A DNA stretch of 64,000 nt from Flavobacterium sp. 83 (lineage in GTDB: Bacteria; Bacteroidota; Bacteroidia; Flavobacteriales; Flavobacteriaceae). Each line of letters opens with the position of its first letter. The first letter of the stretch is position 1. The DNA lies in the NCBI RefSeq assembly GCF_000744835.1, contig NZ_JQMS01000001.1, positions 3,596,001-3,660,000 on the forward strand, written 5' to 3'. Position numbers and translations under genes: made by a program. This document shows positions 35,279-43,788 of this stretch, one piece after another. The notes below the pieces were generated by a model. It saw only the letters and a list, made by a program, of their open reading frames with translations. It was not told the origin of the DNA and made no database searches.

Positions 35279-35926
35279 TTATAAACTATAATTTTCATCA
35301 ACCGGATAGTACATTAAAATACTTGCATATCCTGCTTCTGGATCATTGATATAATTATATAAAGGCCTAATCCATTTAAAACCGGCATTTCTTTGCGGTG
35401 TAATGGTTGGGTCAGTAAATTCTTTTTTCTCCAATGCTTCACAATATTCTGCAATGGTCATTTTGTCTTTTACTTTCCCGTAACCAATGGTCATTCCCGC
35501 AATAATCTGCCCTTTGATTCCAAGGTTTTTACACACTTCATGCCGCGCTTTATACAGTTCTTTAGAAAGGCCTAAACCTCTGTATTCCGGCAACACACCC
35601 ATATCAATGCCATACATCCAATCTCCATCCGGTATTTGAACATTAGTAAGCCACAAATTATCTGTTTCTTCCAAAAAAGTACTGTCATGTTCTGGGAAAT
35701 CACATCGAAAAGTACTTGCTGACGCTACAATTACCCCTTCTTTTTCCACTACAATTTGACCTTTTGGAAATATTTTTATATGATTAGCAAAATGATTTCT
35801 ATTCAATATTTCTGATTCGTGCAAAGTTGGATAACATTGTGATTGTACATACTCCATCTGAATGACATCATCTAATGTAGCATTCCGAATTATAAATTGA
35901 TTTTCAAAAATACTTTTGCATATCAT
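35279..35926 (-). CDS. GNAT family N-acetyltransferase (paralogue 2)
   Basis: This 215-residue protein is clearly related to the GNAT at 28196-28846: GIDMGVLPEYRGLGLSKELY (motif A), GQIIAGMTIGYGKVKDKMTIAEYCEAL and YNYINDPEAGYASILMYYPVD align closely. It follows nhaC by 10 bases, so it is cotranscribed. Having two copies in one island, each beside an aminotransferase or dehydrogenase, suggests N-acetylated intermediates or product detoxification (inference). Confidence 0.87.
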   Translation of the reverse strand: MICKSIFENQFIIRNATLDDVIQMEYVQSQCYPTLHESEILNRNHFANHIKIFPKGQIVVEKEGVIVASASTFRCDFPEHDSTFLEETDNLWLTNVQIPDGDWMYGIDMGVLPEYRGLGLSKELYKARHEVCKNLGIKGQIIAGMTIGYGKVKDKMTIAEYCEALEKKEFTDPTITPQRNAGFKWIRPLYNYINDPEAGYASILMYYPVDENYSL

Positions 35927-35936
35927 AATTTTACTT

Positions 35937-37463
35937 TTAAATTACATATCCGGCTATTAAATATAAGATTGATGACACTCCAAATATTACTAACTGATAT
36001 GGAAATTGTGAAATACCATGTTTCATCATATCTATTTTACAAGATTGCGCTGTAAGCACTCTATTATCAGAGAAGAAACAAGCTGCCGCGCCCCAAACAG
36101 TTCCAGATGCCAGCGCCCCTTGTGTCAACCAAAAATCTGCTCCAAGTGAACGAGATAAAATAGCAGTAGTTGGCACCAAAATCGCATATATCCCCCAGTT
36201 TGAACCAGTTGCCCAACAAATCCATGCTACTAATGCAAAAACAACAAAAGGAAGTGTCGCACTATTTAACCAGCTAATTCCTTGCAATTTCGCTGCTACA
36301 AATTCATTAAAACCCAATCCGTTTTGAACATCTTTTAATAAATAAGTCATTCCTAAAACTACCAACACAAAAGTGATTGATTCCATCCCTTTTACGAAGT
36401 TGTTTGATATTTTATTGAATTTAATCACTCCCAATAATAAGTAAAACAAGTAAGTAAATACACAAGCTGTTGCTATCCCACGAAGGGCATCAATACTACT
36501 GAAAATTGATTCAGAAGAAAAAGTTACACTACCCCAATATTCCGCATCATATGGATAAGGAAAAATGGTACACCAAATTAAAATAACTAAAGGCAAAATA
36601 AAATATACCAATTTGCCTTCTTTCGCTGGTTTTTTCTTAACTTTTACTACATCAGCATCAATTACTTTCACACTTGCTTCAGCTTCTTTTATTGCTTTCG
36701 AATCCGGAATTAATTGAAAAACAACCAACGCTCCAAGAATTAAAGAAATCCAAGCCGAAAAATTATAAGGAATTGTACCTAAAAAAGCCTCAATAGGACT
36801 TGTTATCACTTTTCCTGCACTGTTTAATACACCACCTTCAATAGATGCTATTTGAGTTCCATAAAAAATAGTCCATGTCGAAATAGGAAATATTATAGTC
36901 AACGGCACACAAACAAAACTCAAAACCAATGCTAATTTCTCTCTTGAAACACCAAATTTATCTGTAATGGGTCTCATCGTATTACCAATAGACAGCGCAC
37001 TTAAATAGTCATCCAAAAAAAAGAAAAAACTTAAAAAATAAGTCATAATTAAAGACTGTTTTTTGTTTTTAACGTGATTCTCAGAATATTTCCCCACAGC
37101 ATTTATTCCGCCTGAAGCAACTAATAATTGCACAAATGCACCATATAATATGCAAACTAAAATTACCCAAATTAATCCTTGATCGTGAGCATCTCTGGAA
37201 ATGGATGAAAACATACCATCAAACATATTAAGTGGAAAAATCATTCCTTGACCTTCAGGAAAAAATTCTTTGGAACCACCTTGCATTGCTAATAAAACAA
37301 ATCCTACTGCACAACCTATAATTAAAGGTTCTAATGCTTTTCTTGTCATAATAGCTATTCCTAATACAGTAAATGCAGGAACTAAAGCATGCCAATTGAT
37401 AAAATAACAAAGTCCTGCCAGAAATAATAAGGCGATTCCAATAATAGTTGAGATTGATTTCAT
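35937..37463 (-). CDS. NhaC-family Na+/H+ antiporter-like transporter
   Basis: This 508-residue inner-membrane protein has about 12 hydrophobic segments and the NhaC family features FFFFLDDYLSALSIGNTMRP and SDNRVLTAQS. NhaC proteins exchange cations, and some members move amino or organic acids with Na+. As first gene of the minus-strand catabolic unit it may bring in the substrate or export a product; that is inference from position. It is divergent from mmsA with about 200 bases of promoter region between. Confidence 0.88.
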   Translation of the reverse strand: MKSISTIIGIALLFLAGLCYFINWHALVPAFTVLGIAIMTRKALEPLIIGCAVGFVLLAMQGGSKEFFPEGQGMIFPLNMFDGMFSSISRDAHDQGLIWVILVCILYGAFVQLLVASGGINAVGKYSENHVKNKKQSLIMTYFLSFFFFLDDYLSALSIGNTMRPITDKFGVSREKLALVLSFVCVPLTIIFPISTWTIFYGTQIASIEGGVLNSAGKVITSPIEAFLGTIPYNFSAWISLILGALVVFQLIPDSKAIKEAEASVKVIDADVVKVKKKPAKEGKLVYFILPLVILIWCTIFPYPYDAEYWGSVTFSSESIFSSIDALRGIATACVFTYLFYLLLGVIKFNKISNNFVKGMESITFVLVVLGMTYLLKDVQNGLGFNEFVAAKLQGISWLNSATLPFVVFALVAWICWATGSNWGIYAILVPTTAILSRSLGADFWLTQGALASGTVWGAAACFFSDNRVLTAQSCKIDMMKHGISQFPYQLVIFGVSSILYLIAGYVI

Positions 37464-37512
37464 TGATTTTGTTTTTGGTTAATAGAATAATTTAAACTGG
37501 TTAGTTTTAAAC

Positions 37513-37609
37513 TTTTTTGCTTAAACTAATTTTATTTCGTTTTGTAAATAAATTAATCATGAAGCAATTATTTTGTAAATCTAACAATATTTTTGATTTA
37601 AGCAAAAAA
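37513..37609. promoter_or_regulatory. Split 13-bp inverted repeat in the nhaC-mmsA promoter region
   Basis: TTTTTTGCTTAAA at 37513-37525 and its exact reverse complement TTTAAGCAAAAAA at 37597-37609 flank 71 bases. They look like paired operator half-sites for a regulator that can bridge distance, with the Lrp/AsnC protein of this island as the obvious candidate (inference). Confidence 0.5.
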
Positions 37610-37613
37610 TATT

Positions 37614-37643
37614 ATTGTATTTTTATTAAAAAGTGTATATTTG
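37614..37643 (+). promoter_or_regulatory. mmsA promoter
   Basis: ATTG at 37614-37617, an 18-base spacer and TATATTTG at 37636-37643 lie 22 bases before the mmsA ATG. The right operator-like arm ends 4 bases before the -33 element. Confidence 0.6.
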
Positions 37644-37665
37644 AAAAACTTAAAAAAGTATAGTT

Positions 37666-39123
37666 ATGGTATTTAATGAAGTAAAAAACTTTATAAATGG
37701 GGAGTTTAAACCCGGAAGCTCCAGCAAAATTCATACTGTTATATCCCCTTTAGACGGTAATGAATTAACTACTTTCAATGAATCCACTATGGAAGATTTG
37801 AATGAAATTATCAGTTTTGCTCAAAAAGCACAAAAAGCCTGGCAAAAAGTTACCTTAAAAGAACGTGTGCAAGTTTTCTATAAATACAAACAATTACTAG
37901 AACAAAACAGTAGTGAACTAACCGAAATTATTTATCGTGAAAATGGAAAAATTCATGGGGAAGCTAAAGCTGAAATTGACAAAGCAATTGAACTGACAGA
38001 ATTTGCCTGTTCACTTCCACAATTTGTAAATGGTGAGAATATGGAAGTCAGTAAAGGAGTTTATTGTTCTTCTACCAAATTGCCATTAGGGATTGTGGCT
38101 TCGATTGTTCCTTTTAATTTCCCAACTATGGTTCCACATTGGACTATTGTAAATGCTATTGCATTAGGGAACGCTTTTATTTTGAAACCATCCGAAGCAG
38201 TGCCAATCAGCAGCCAATACACTGCAAAACTATTGAAAGAAGCTGGTCTTCCAGATGGTTTATTCAATATAATCAATGGCACACAATCTACAGTTGAAAA
38301 TCTTTGCGACCATCCCGATATTAAAGCCATCACCTTTGTAGGTTCGACAAAAGTGGCAAAAATAGTATATCAAAGAGCCAGTCATAATTTGAAACAAGTT
38401 TTAGCTCTAGGCGGAGCAAAAAATCATATCATTTTGCTTCCAGATGCACATCCTGACATGGCTTCTTCTAATATTGTAGCTTCGATGAGTGGTTGCGCGG
38501 GACAACGATGTATGGCAGCGGCTACTTTAATAGCTGTTGGAAATTGCGATGGTATTTTAGACAAATTAATTGATGATGCCAATAAAATTCAATGTGGCAC
38601 AACATTGGGCGCTGTAATTTCAAAAGCAGCCAAAGAAAGAATTGAGTCTTATATTACTGAAGCCGAAGAACAGGGTGCCAAAATCATTTTGGATGGTCGA
38701 AACGTTATTGTTCCCGGAAAAGAAAATGGTTTTTATGTTGGACCAACTATTATAGATTACGCGACTGCCGATATGAAAGTTGCCAAAGAAGAAATCTTTG
38801 GACCAGTGCTAACCATTGTTCGCGTTAATACGATTGACGAAGCTTTAGCAATTGAAAACGCCAACCCTTATGGAAATGCGTGTTCCGTGTTTACACAAAG
38901 CGGTGGTCTGGCCAATTATGTAACTGAAAATGCTTCGGCTGGAATGTGTGGAGTAAATATTGGTGTTCCTGTTCCCCGAGAACCTTTTGGTTTTGGTGGC
39001 TGGAATGAATCAAGATTTGGTTCAGGAGATATTACCGGGAAAAGTTCCGTTGGTTTTTTTACCAAAGAAAAGAAGACAACTACCAAATGGAACCCTGAAG
39101 CAGGCACAAACTGGATGAGTTAA
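37666..39123 (+). CDS. mmsA: CoA-acylating (methyl)malonate-semialdehyde dehydrogenase
   Basis: This 485-residue aldehyde dehydrogenase family enzyme converts malonate or methylmalonate semialdehyde to acetyl- or propionyl-CoA with release of CO2. Asn151 (VPFNFPTM) and catalytic Cys282 (GQRCMAAATLI) are present. The general-base Glu is replaced in the family-specific LALGGAKNH, as expected for the CoA-dependent type. It serves beta-alanine or valine breakdown. It leads the plus-strand unit with a GNAT and a class III aminotransferase, which fits beta-alanine-type catabolism. Confidence 0.94.
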   Translation: MVFNEVKNFINGEFKPGSSSKIHTVISPLDGNELTTFNESTMEDLNEIISFAQKAQKAWQKVTLKERVQVFYKYKQLLEQNSSELTEIIYRENGKIHGEAKAEIDKAIELTEFACSLPQFVNGENMEVSKGVYCSSTKLPLGIVASIVPFNFPTMVPHWTIVNAIALGNAFILKPSEAVPISSQYTAKLLKEAGLPDGLFNIINGTQSTVENLCDHPDIKAITFVGSTKVAKIVYQRASHNLKQVLALGGAKNHIILLPDAHPDMASSNIVASMSGCAGQRCMAAATLIAVGNCDGILDKLIDDANKIQCGTTLGAVISKAAKERIESYITEAEEQGAKIILDGRNVIVPGKENGFYVGPTIIDYATADMKVAKEEIFGPVLTIVRVNTIDEALAIENANPYGNACSVFTQSGGLANYVTENASAGMCGVNIGVPVPREPFGFGGWNESRFGSGDITGKSSVGFFTKEKKTTTKWNPEAGTNWMS

Positions 39124-39227
39124 ATCTTCCTATTTAGAAACTTTTTGAACTAACCAATAGAGAGTAATGCAAAAATTAAACAATAATTTGTATTTTTAAT
39201 ATTCAAACTAACTAAAAATAACCAATT

Positions 39228-39677
39228 ATGATACGAAAAGCTACTCTAAAAGATTTAGATCAATTGACACCTTTGTTTGACCAGTATTTGGTTTTCTATA
39301 AAAAGAAATCTGATTATGAAAAACACAAAGCATATTTAAAAGAACGATTAGAGAATAATGAAGCTATTATTTTTTTAGCTTTTGATAAAAATAACAAAGA
39401 AAAAGCCATAGGATTTACGTTAATTTATGTTACATTTTCTTCTTTGGCATTGAATAAAATACTGATTTTAAATGATTTATTTGTCGATTCTACTATTCGA
39501 AAACAAGGAATTGGAGAACAATTAATTTTAGAAACTGTTGCTTTGGCAAAAGAATTAGGCTCCGATTTAATTCGATTGAGAACAGCAAAAAATAATATCA
39601 CAGCACAAGGACTCTATCACAAAATGGGATTCAAAAGAGACGAATATCTATACAGCTATGACCTTGTTGTAAAATAA
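39228..39677 (+). CDS. GNAT family N-acetyltransferase (short)
   Basis: This 149-residue single-domain acetyltransferase has motif A in LNDLFVDSTIRKQGIGEQLI and the terminal helix NNITAQGLYHKMGFKRDE. It is shorter than, and not closely similar to, the two other GNATs in the island. It lies between mmsA and an aminotransferase gene (gaps of 104 and 23 bases), so it may act on an amino acid or amine of the same pathway. Confidence 0.88.
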   Translation: MIRKATLKDLDQLTPLFDQYLVFYKKKSDYEKHKAYLKERLENNEAIIFLAFDKNNKEKAIGFTLIYVTFSSLALNKILILNDLFVDSTIRKQGIGEQLILETVALAKELGSDLIRLRTAKNNITAQGLYHKMGFKRDEYLYSYDLVVK

Positions 39678-39700
39678 ACTAAAACTATATAAATAAGAGC

Positions 39701-41035
39701 ATGTTGACTAAAGACCAAATAATAAGTGATAGTAAACAATACAGCTTGTTTACTTGGGTTGCCCAAAAAAATGTAAATCCAATTCCGATAGAAAGAGCTG
39801 AAGGTGTTTATTTATATGAAACAGGCGGTAAAAAAATTATCGATTTCTCCAGCGGATTAATGTCGGTGAATATAGGTCATGGCGACCAGCGAGTTACGGA
39901 TGCTGTTGTCGAACAAATGCAAAAAGTGAGTTATGTAACGCCTTCTTGTACCACCGAAATCCGAGCCCTATTGGCTAAAAAATTAGCGTCCATTTGTCCA
40001 GGAGATTTAAACAAAGCTTTTTTTACACTTTGTGGTGCTTCATCTATTGAAAATGCCATAAAACTAGCCCGTTTATATACTGGAAAACATAAAATATTTG
40101 GTAGATACAGAGGCTTTCACGGAAATTCATCCGCAAGTATGACTGTTGGAGGTGATCCCAGAAAACAATATACGGATGCGCAACAATCTACTAATATCTT
40201 TCATCTTGACGATCCTTATGATTTTTATGGCTTAAGTGATCAGGATGAAGAAACGAGATTAAAATGGAGCTTGGATTCTGCAGAAAGAATCATCCGTTAT
40301 GAAGGTGGTCATACCATTGCTGCCTTTATTTTTGAAGGAGAAAGTGGATCTTCGGGTTGTCTTCATTATCCAAAAGGATATTTAAAAGGTATTAAAGCCT
40401 TATGCGAAAAATACGAAATTCTATTTATTGCTGACGAAGTAATGAGTGGTTTTGGCAGAACCGGAAAATGGTTTGGGTTTGAACATAGTGATATTGTGCC
40501 CGATATGATTTGTATGGCAAAAGGGTTGACTTCCTCTTACCTTCCGTTAGGTTGTTTAATGGTTTCGGATAAAATTGCTGCAAAATTCGATGATTCACCT
40601 TTATGGTTGGGATTGACTTATAATTCACATCCGGTTTCTTTGGCGGCTTCACTGGCAGTAGTCAACATTTACGAAAGCGACAACTTGATAGGAAATACAA
40701 TAAAAATGGGGGCTTACATGGAGAAACGCATCAACGAAATGCGTGAAAAACATCCTTCAATAGGTGATTTTAGAAACAAAGGATTATTGGGCTGCTTAGA
40801 TGTTGTAAAAAGTAAAGAGCCTTACCAATTGATGGCTCCTTTCAATGCTAATGCTGCCGAAATGGAAGTGATGAATAAAGTGGGCGCCAAATTAAGAGAA
40901 TTAGGATTGTATACCTTTGTACGTTGGGGTTATATTTTTATTGCACCACCTTTAATGATAAATGAAGAACAAATTGACGAAGGTTTAGCTATTATTTCTC
41001 AAGCACTAAGTATCGCTGATGAATATGTAGTTTAG
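39701..41035 (+). CDS. Class III omega-aminotransferase, paralogue 3 (beta-alanine/taurine-pyruvate type)
   Basis: This 444-residue PLP enzyme has Asp245 in FIADEVMSGFGRTGKW and Lys274 in CMAKGLTSSYLPLGCLMV. The active-site regions DFSSGLMSVNIGHGD, YVTPSCTTEIRAL and LTYNSHPVSLAA differ from the GabT types and resemble beta-alanine:pyruvate or taurine:pyruvate aminotransferases. Next to mmsA, beta-alanine is the most natural donor, giving malonate semialdehyde for MmsA. The unit ends in a strong bidirectional terminator. Confidence 0.88.
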   Translation: MLTKDQIISDSKQYSLFTWVAQKNVNPIPIERAEGVYLYETGGKKIIDFSSGLMSVNIGHGDQRVTDAVVEQMQKVSYVTPSCTTEIRALLAKKLASICPGDLNKAFFTLCGASSIENAIKLARLYTGKHKIFGRYRGFHGNSSASMTVGGDPRKQYTDAQQSTNIFHLDDPYDFYGLSDQDEETRLKWSLDSAERIIRYEGGHTIAAFIFEGESGSSGCLHYPKGYLKGIKALCEKYEILFIADEVMSGFGRTGKWFGFEHSDIVPDMICMAKGLTSSYLPLGCLMVSDKIAAKFDDSPLWLGLTYNSHPVSLAASLAVVNIYESDNLIGNTIKMGAYMEKRINEMREKHPSIGDFRNKGLLGCLDVVKSKEPYQLMAPFNANAAEMEVMNKVGAKLRELGLYTFVRWGYIFIAPPLMINEEQIDEGLAIISQALSIADEYVV

Positions 41036-41054
41036 CTCATCTATTTTAAGACAT

Positions 41055-41089
41055 AAAAAAACTCCAAACTTGCGTTTGGAGTTTTTTTT
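41055..41089. terminator. Bidirectional terminator between convergent aminotransferase and YceI genes
   Basis: AAAACTCCAAAC, loop TTGC, GTTTGGAGTTTT is a perfect stem with A- and T-runs at its sides. A diverged copy of the same module lies at 44165-44196. Confidence 0.9.
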
Positions 41090-41101
41090 CATATATTACC
41101 T

Positions 41102-41647
41102 CTATTTCGGTTGGAGTATAAAATTAATTACAATTTTAACGTTTTCAGCAATTTTATTTTTTACCAGACTAGGAATTTCAATATTGTAATCCTGTGGTTT
41201 AACTAAAAAATTACTTGTAGCATTAACTTTATCTGCAGTTCCAACTAAAGTAATTTTAGTTTTAATTTTCTTAGTAACACCGTGCAAAGTTAAATCTCCT
41301 TCTAAATCATATACAGTTTTTGCTGAAGACAATTTTGAAGCATCAAAATTTAAAATTTTCCCTTTAAAGGTTGACTTAGGAAATTTAGAGGATTCAATAT
41401 AATTTTCATTAAAATGCTCTTCCATCAAAGGAGCTTTGAACTTAAATGCTTTCACCAAAGCCAATGCCACAAAATCTCCTGTAGATTCATCAAGAATACA
41501 CGATACAGTATTATTTTTGGCGGCTATTTCTTCAAAAGCAGGCATTGAAGCTTCAAATTTTATTTCTCCTGTACGCGTCATTACTTTTTGAGAAAACATC
41601 ACATTTCCTACAAAAACCAACAATCCTAAAAATGCTATTTTTTTCAT
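41102..41647 (-). CDS. YceI family periplasmic protein
   Basis: This 181-residue protein has a signal peptide (cleavage near FSQ, residue 20) and the YceI lipocalin-like beta-barrel: FKAPLMEEHFNENYIESSKFPKS and LEGDLTLHGVTKKIK are hallmark segments. YceI proteins bind polyisoprenoids such as quinones in their barrel. It is the last gene of a five-gene minus-strand cluster and begins 5 bases after the cytochrome gene stop, so it is surely cotranscribed. Confidence 0.93.
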   Translation of the reverse strand: MKKIAFLGLLVFVGNVMFSQKVMTRTGEIKFEASMPAFEEIAAKNNTVSCILDESTGDFVALALVKAFKFKAPLMEEHFNENYIESSKFPKSTFKGKILNFDASKLSSAKTVYDLEGDLTLHGVTKKIKTKITLVGTADKVNATSNFLVKPQDYNIEIPSLVKNKIAENVKIVINFILQPK

Positions 41648-41652
41648 AATTT

Positions 41653-41994
41653 TTATTGATTTATAAAACCGTTAGCGGTCCATAACTTAATCATATCTAT
41701 TGTTCCTTGTGGCATTTTACCCCCTGTAGGCATTATAGATCCGCATGTACCATCTATTTTACATATAACCTTTCCGCTTACAATAGCCGTTTTTAACTGG
41801 TCATATGTCCCTAAATTAGGAAATTGCCCGCCTGAATTATGGCAACCCGTACAATTTGCTGTAATCACAGGTTTTACATTTGTAACATAGGTTGGATTAG
41901 TAACCGGAACTGAAATCTGATCATAGGTATTCGACTCGCATGAAACAACAAATACAGTACCAATAATCATTAAAAATATTTTTATCTTTTTCAT
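41653..41994 (-). CDS. Small c-type cytochrome lipoprotein
   Basis: This 113-residue lipoprotein (lipobox VVSC, Cys19) has one heme c motif CTGCH (Cys48, Cys51, His52). A Met in the IMPTGGKMPQG region (Met88 or Met94) is the likely sixth ligand, and Cys78/Cys84 could form a disulfide. The fold resembles the cytochrome c-like cap found in Planctomycete and Bacteroidota proteins. It should carry electrons in the periplasm or at the outer membrane, in the same operon as a Rieske protein. Confidence 0.92.
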   Translation of the reverse strand: MKKIKIFLMIIGTVFVVSCESNTYDQISVPVTNPTYVTNVKPVITANCTGCHNSGGQFPNLGTYDQLKTAIVSGKVICKIDGTCGSIMPTGGKMPQGTIDMIKLWTANGFINQ

Positions 41995-42012
41995 ATTTTA
42001 TTTTTTTAATCT

Positions 42013-42876
42013 TTAAAAAACTCGGTACATATTAAATCCAAAATAAATACTTCCACCGTTCCAATTTCCCGATGTATTAGAAAATACAGCAACATCATTC
42101 ATAGGCTGGCTATTGGAGAAAACCAGTTGAAAAACGTGACCTCCAGTTTCAATATCAAGACCTACTGAAAGTGGATTATGATAAGGGGACACAAAGTTTT
42201 CCGGCATATTTACTCGTGCTGCATATTCAAGATTCACACTCAATCTTTTGGCAATTTTATATCTTGCACCAACACCTGCCAGCAAAAGATCTTTTTGTTC
42301 TAATCCTCCTTCATATAAGTTTTTATGAACATAAATTGGCGCCATTTCTAATGAAAACTTATCAGAAAACTTTCTGGAAACTAGTATTTGAGTTGTAAAA
42401 GCCAATCGATTATTAAATTTTAAATAAGGATATTGAGCCGTTTTCAAAGCACTATTAACATCCATCGTATTGTAGCCAACAATAGTTACAGGAAAACCAT
42501 TTATTTGTTGATTTGCCAATTTATATTTTGCCGTTAACTCATAGGTTTTATTGTATGTTTGTCTTGAAAAACCTAATGACAACCAATCTGTGGCACCATA
42601 GATTCCACCAATTTTTGTATAGGCATTATCCAATCCAAAAAAATTATCCAGCCCTTTAGTCAAATCTCCAAAACGGTGCGAAACAACCATATACCATTCT
42701 CCTTTTGTAGGTAATTTTGTCGATTGCATGTTGACTATTTGTAACCCTTTGAAAGCTGACGTTTCAATTTGCTTTTCTTTTGAATTAACAGTGTCTAACT
42801 GATTTAATAAATCATCTTGAGCAAAGACCTGTCCAACCATAAAAAACATAAACACAAAACCTAAAAAGTTTTTCAT
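42013..42876 (-). CDS. DUF5777-family beta-barrel protein
   Basis: This 287-residue outer-membrane protein has a signal peptide (cleavage near VFAQ, residue 20). Its features are those of DUF5777 (QSTKLPTKGEWYMVVSHRFGD, GLDNAYTKIGGIYGATDWLSLGFSRQ), and it ends in a barrel strand (GGSIYFGFNMYRVF). Function is unknown. Its fixed place between cytochrome/YceI and OB-fold/Rieske genes suggests it supports a surface or periplasmic redox reaction (inference). Confidence 0.85.
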   Translation of the reverse strand: MKNFLGFVFMFFMVGQVFAQDDLLNQLDTVNSKEKQIETSAFKGLQIVNMQSTKLPTKGEWYMVVSHRFGDLTKGLDNFFGLDNAYTKIGGIYGATDWLSLGFSRQTYNKTYELTAKYKLANQQINGFPVTIVGYNTMDVNSALKTAQYPYLKFNNRLAFTTQILVSRKFSDKFSLEMAPIYVHKNLYEGGLEQKDLLLAGVGARYKIAKRLSVNLEYAARVNMPENFVSPYHNPLSVGLDIETGGHVFQLVFSNSQPMNDVAVFSNTSGNWNGGSIYFGFNMYRVF

Positions 42877-42887
42877 TCTTATTTAAT

Positions 42888-43286
42888 TTAATTATTAATT
42901 ATTACAAAACATTGATCCAGTTTTAATTCTCCCATTAGATCATCATAGCCAACAAATCTGCCTTTTACGGTTACTGTTTGACCTTTTTTGAGTGAAGAAT
43001 CGAGTTTTTTTAAGTTACAAACAATAGTATTGTCAATTATAACCTCCATTGCTTTCACACTAGTAATTGTTCCTGTAATTGCTACTGCTTTTTCTAAGTA
43101 TTTTTTATTTGACACTTCAATATCGTTTGTAAATTCAGCTGTAATATTTGCAGCTGTAACGGTAAAATCTGTCTTTTCTGTAGTTAAATTTCTTTCCCCT
43201 CCGTGCATCACATAATTATAACCAAATATTCCAACGGCAACAATTACAATCAGAGAAACAAAAATTATTTTTACTTTTTTACTCAT
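42888..43286 (-). CDS. Membrane-anchored OB-fold (tRNA_anti-like) protein
   Basis: This 132-residue protein has one N-terminal membrane anchor (about residues 5-27). An OB-fold follows (about 45-130: YLEKAVAITGTITSV, VTVKGRFVGYDDLMGELKLDQC) like the tRNA_anti-like/OB-fold putative lipoprotein family of Bacteroidota. These are extracytoplasmic, so nucleic acid binding is unlikely. It starts 82 bases after the Rieske gene and ends 11 bases before the DUF5777 gene. Confidence 0.83.
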   Translation of the reverse strand: MSKKVKIIFVSLIVIVAVGIFGYNYVMHGGERNLTTEKTDFTVTAANITAEFTNDIEVSNKKYLEKAVAITGTITSVKAMEVIIDNTIVCNLKKLDSSLKKGQTVTVKGRFVGYDDLMGELKLDQCFVIINN

Positions 43287-43368
43287 TCTTTTATTTAAAT
43301 GATTGTTAATTCCTTAATTATTTTATTCGAAAGCTAAAAAATTTCGATTGTCGATAACCCTGAAGTGA

Positions 43369-43788
43369 TTAAGCATAAATTCTTAGCGTGCTTCCACTTA
43401 ATGCAGTTTTATACTGAGTCAAACTGCGGGTTGCCGGACCTAAAGTTACAGCTCCTGTACTACTAAATTGTGCACCATGATTAGGGCAAACAAATTTATT
43501 TCCTGATGAATTATAATTTACGCTTGTTCCCTCATGCGTGCATGCCGCTGAAACCGCAATAAAATCTCCTGCTAATGTTTTGGCGATGACAATTCCTTGT
43601 GAAACCATAAATCCACCATTGGTAGCCAAAGTTCCTGAACTCACATCCACAGTGAAATCTACACCAGACGGCGGTGCTGAAGATGTTCCATCACTGGAAC
43701 AACTTGTTGCTAATCCGGCTACACAAGCTGGTAATAAAACGGCAGCTGCTCCAAATCCTACTCTTGCAAAAAACTCTTTCCTATTCAT
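43369..43788 (-). CDS. Rieske [2Fe-2S] protein, extracytoplasmic
   Basis: This 139-residue protein has an N-terminal export segment (residues 4-30, with a possible lipid Cys at 22 or 30). The Rieske cluster ligands are Cys83/His85 (CTHEG) and Cys101/His104 (CPNHGAQF). The domain is small, as in Rieske ferredoxin-like subunits, with no oxygenase domain. It is the first gene of the cluster. It probably passes electrons to or from the cluster's cytochrome; the outer partner is unknown. Confidence 0.92.
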   Translation of the reverse strand: MNRKEFFARVGFGAAAVLLPACVAGLATSCSSDGTSSAPPSGVDFTVDVSSGTLATNGGFMVSQGIVIAKTLAGDFIAVSAACTHEGTSVNYNSSGNKFVCPNHGAQFSSTGAVTLGPATRSLTQYKTALSGSTLRIYA

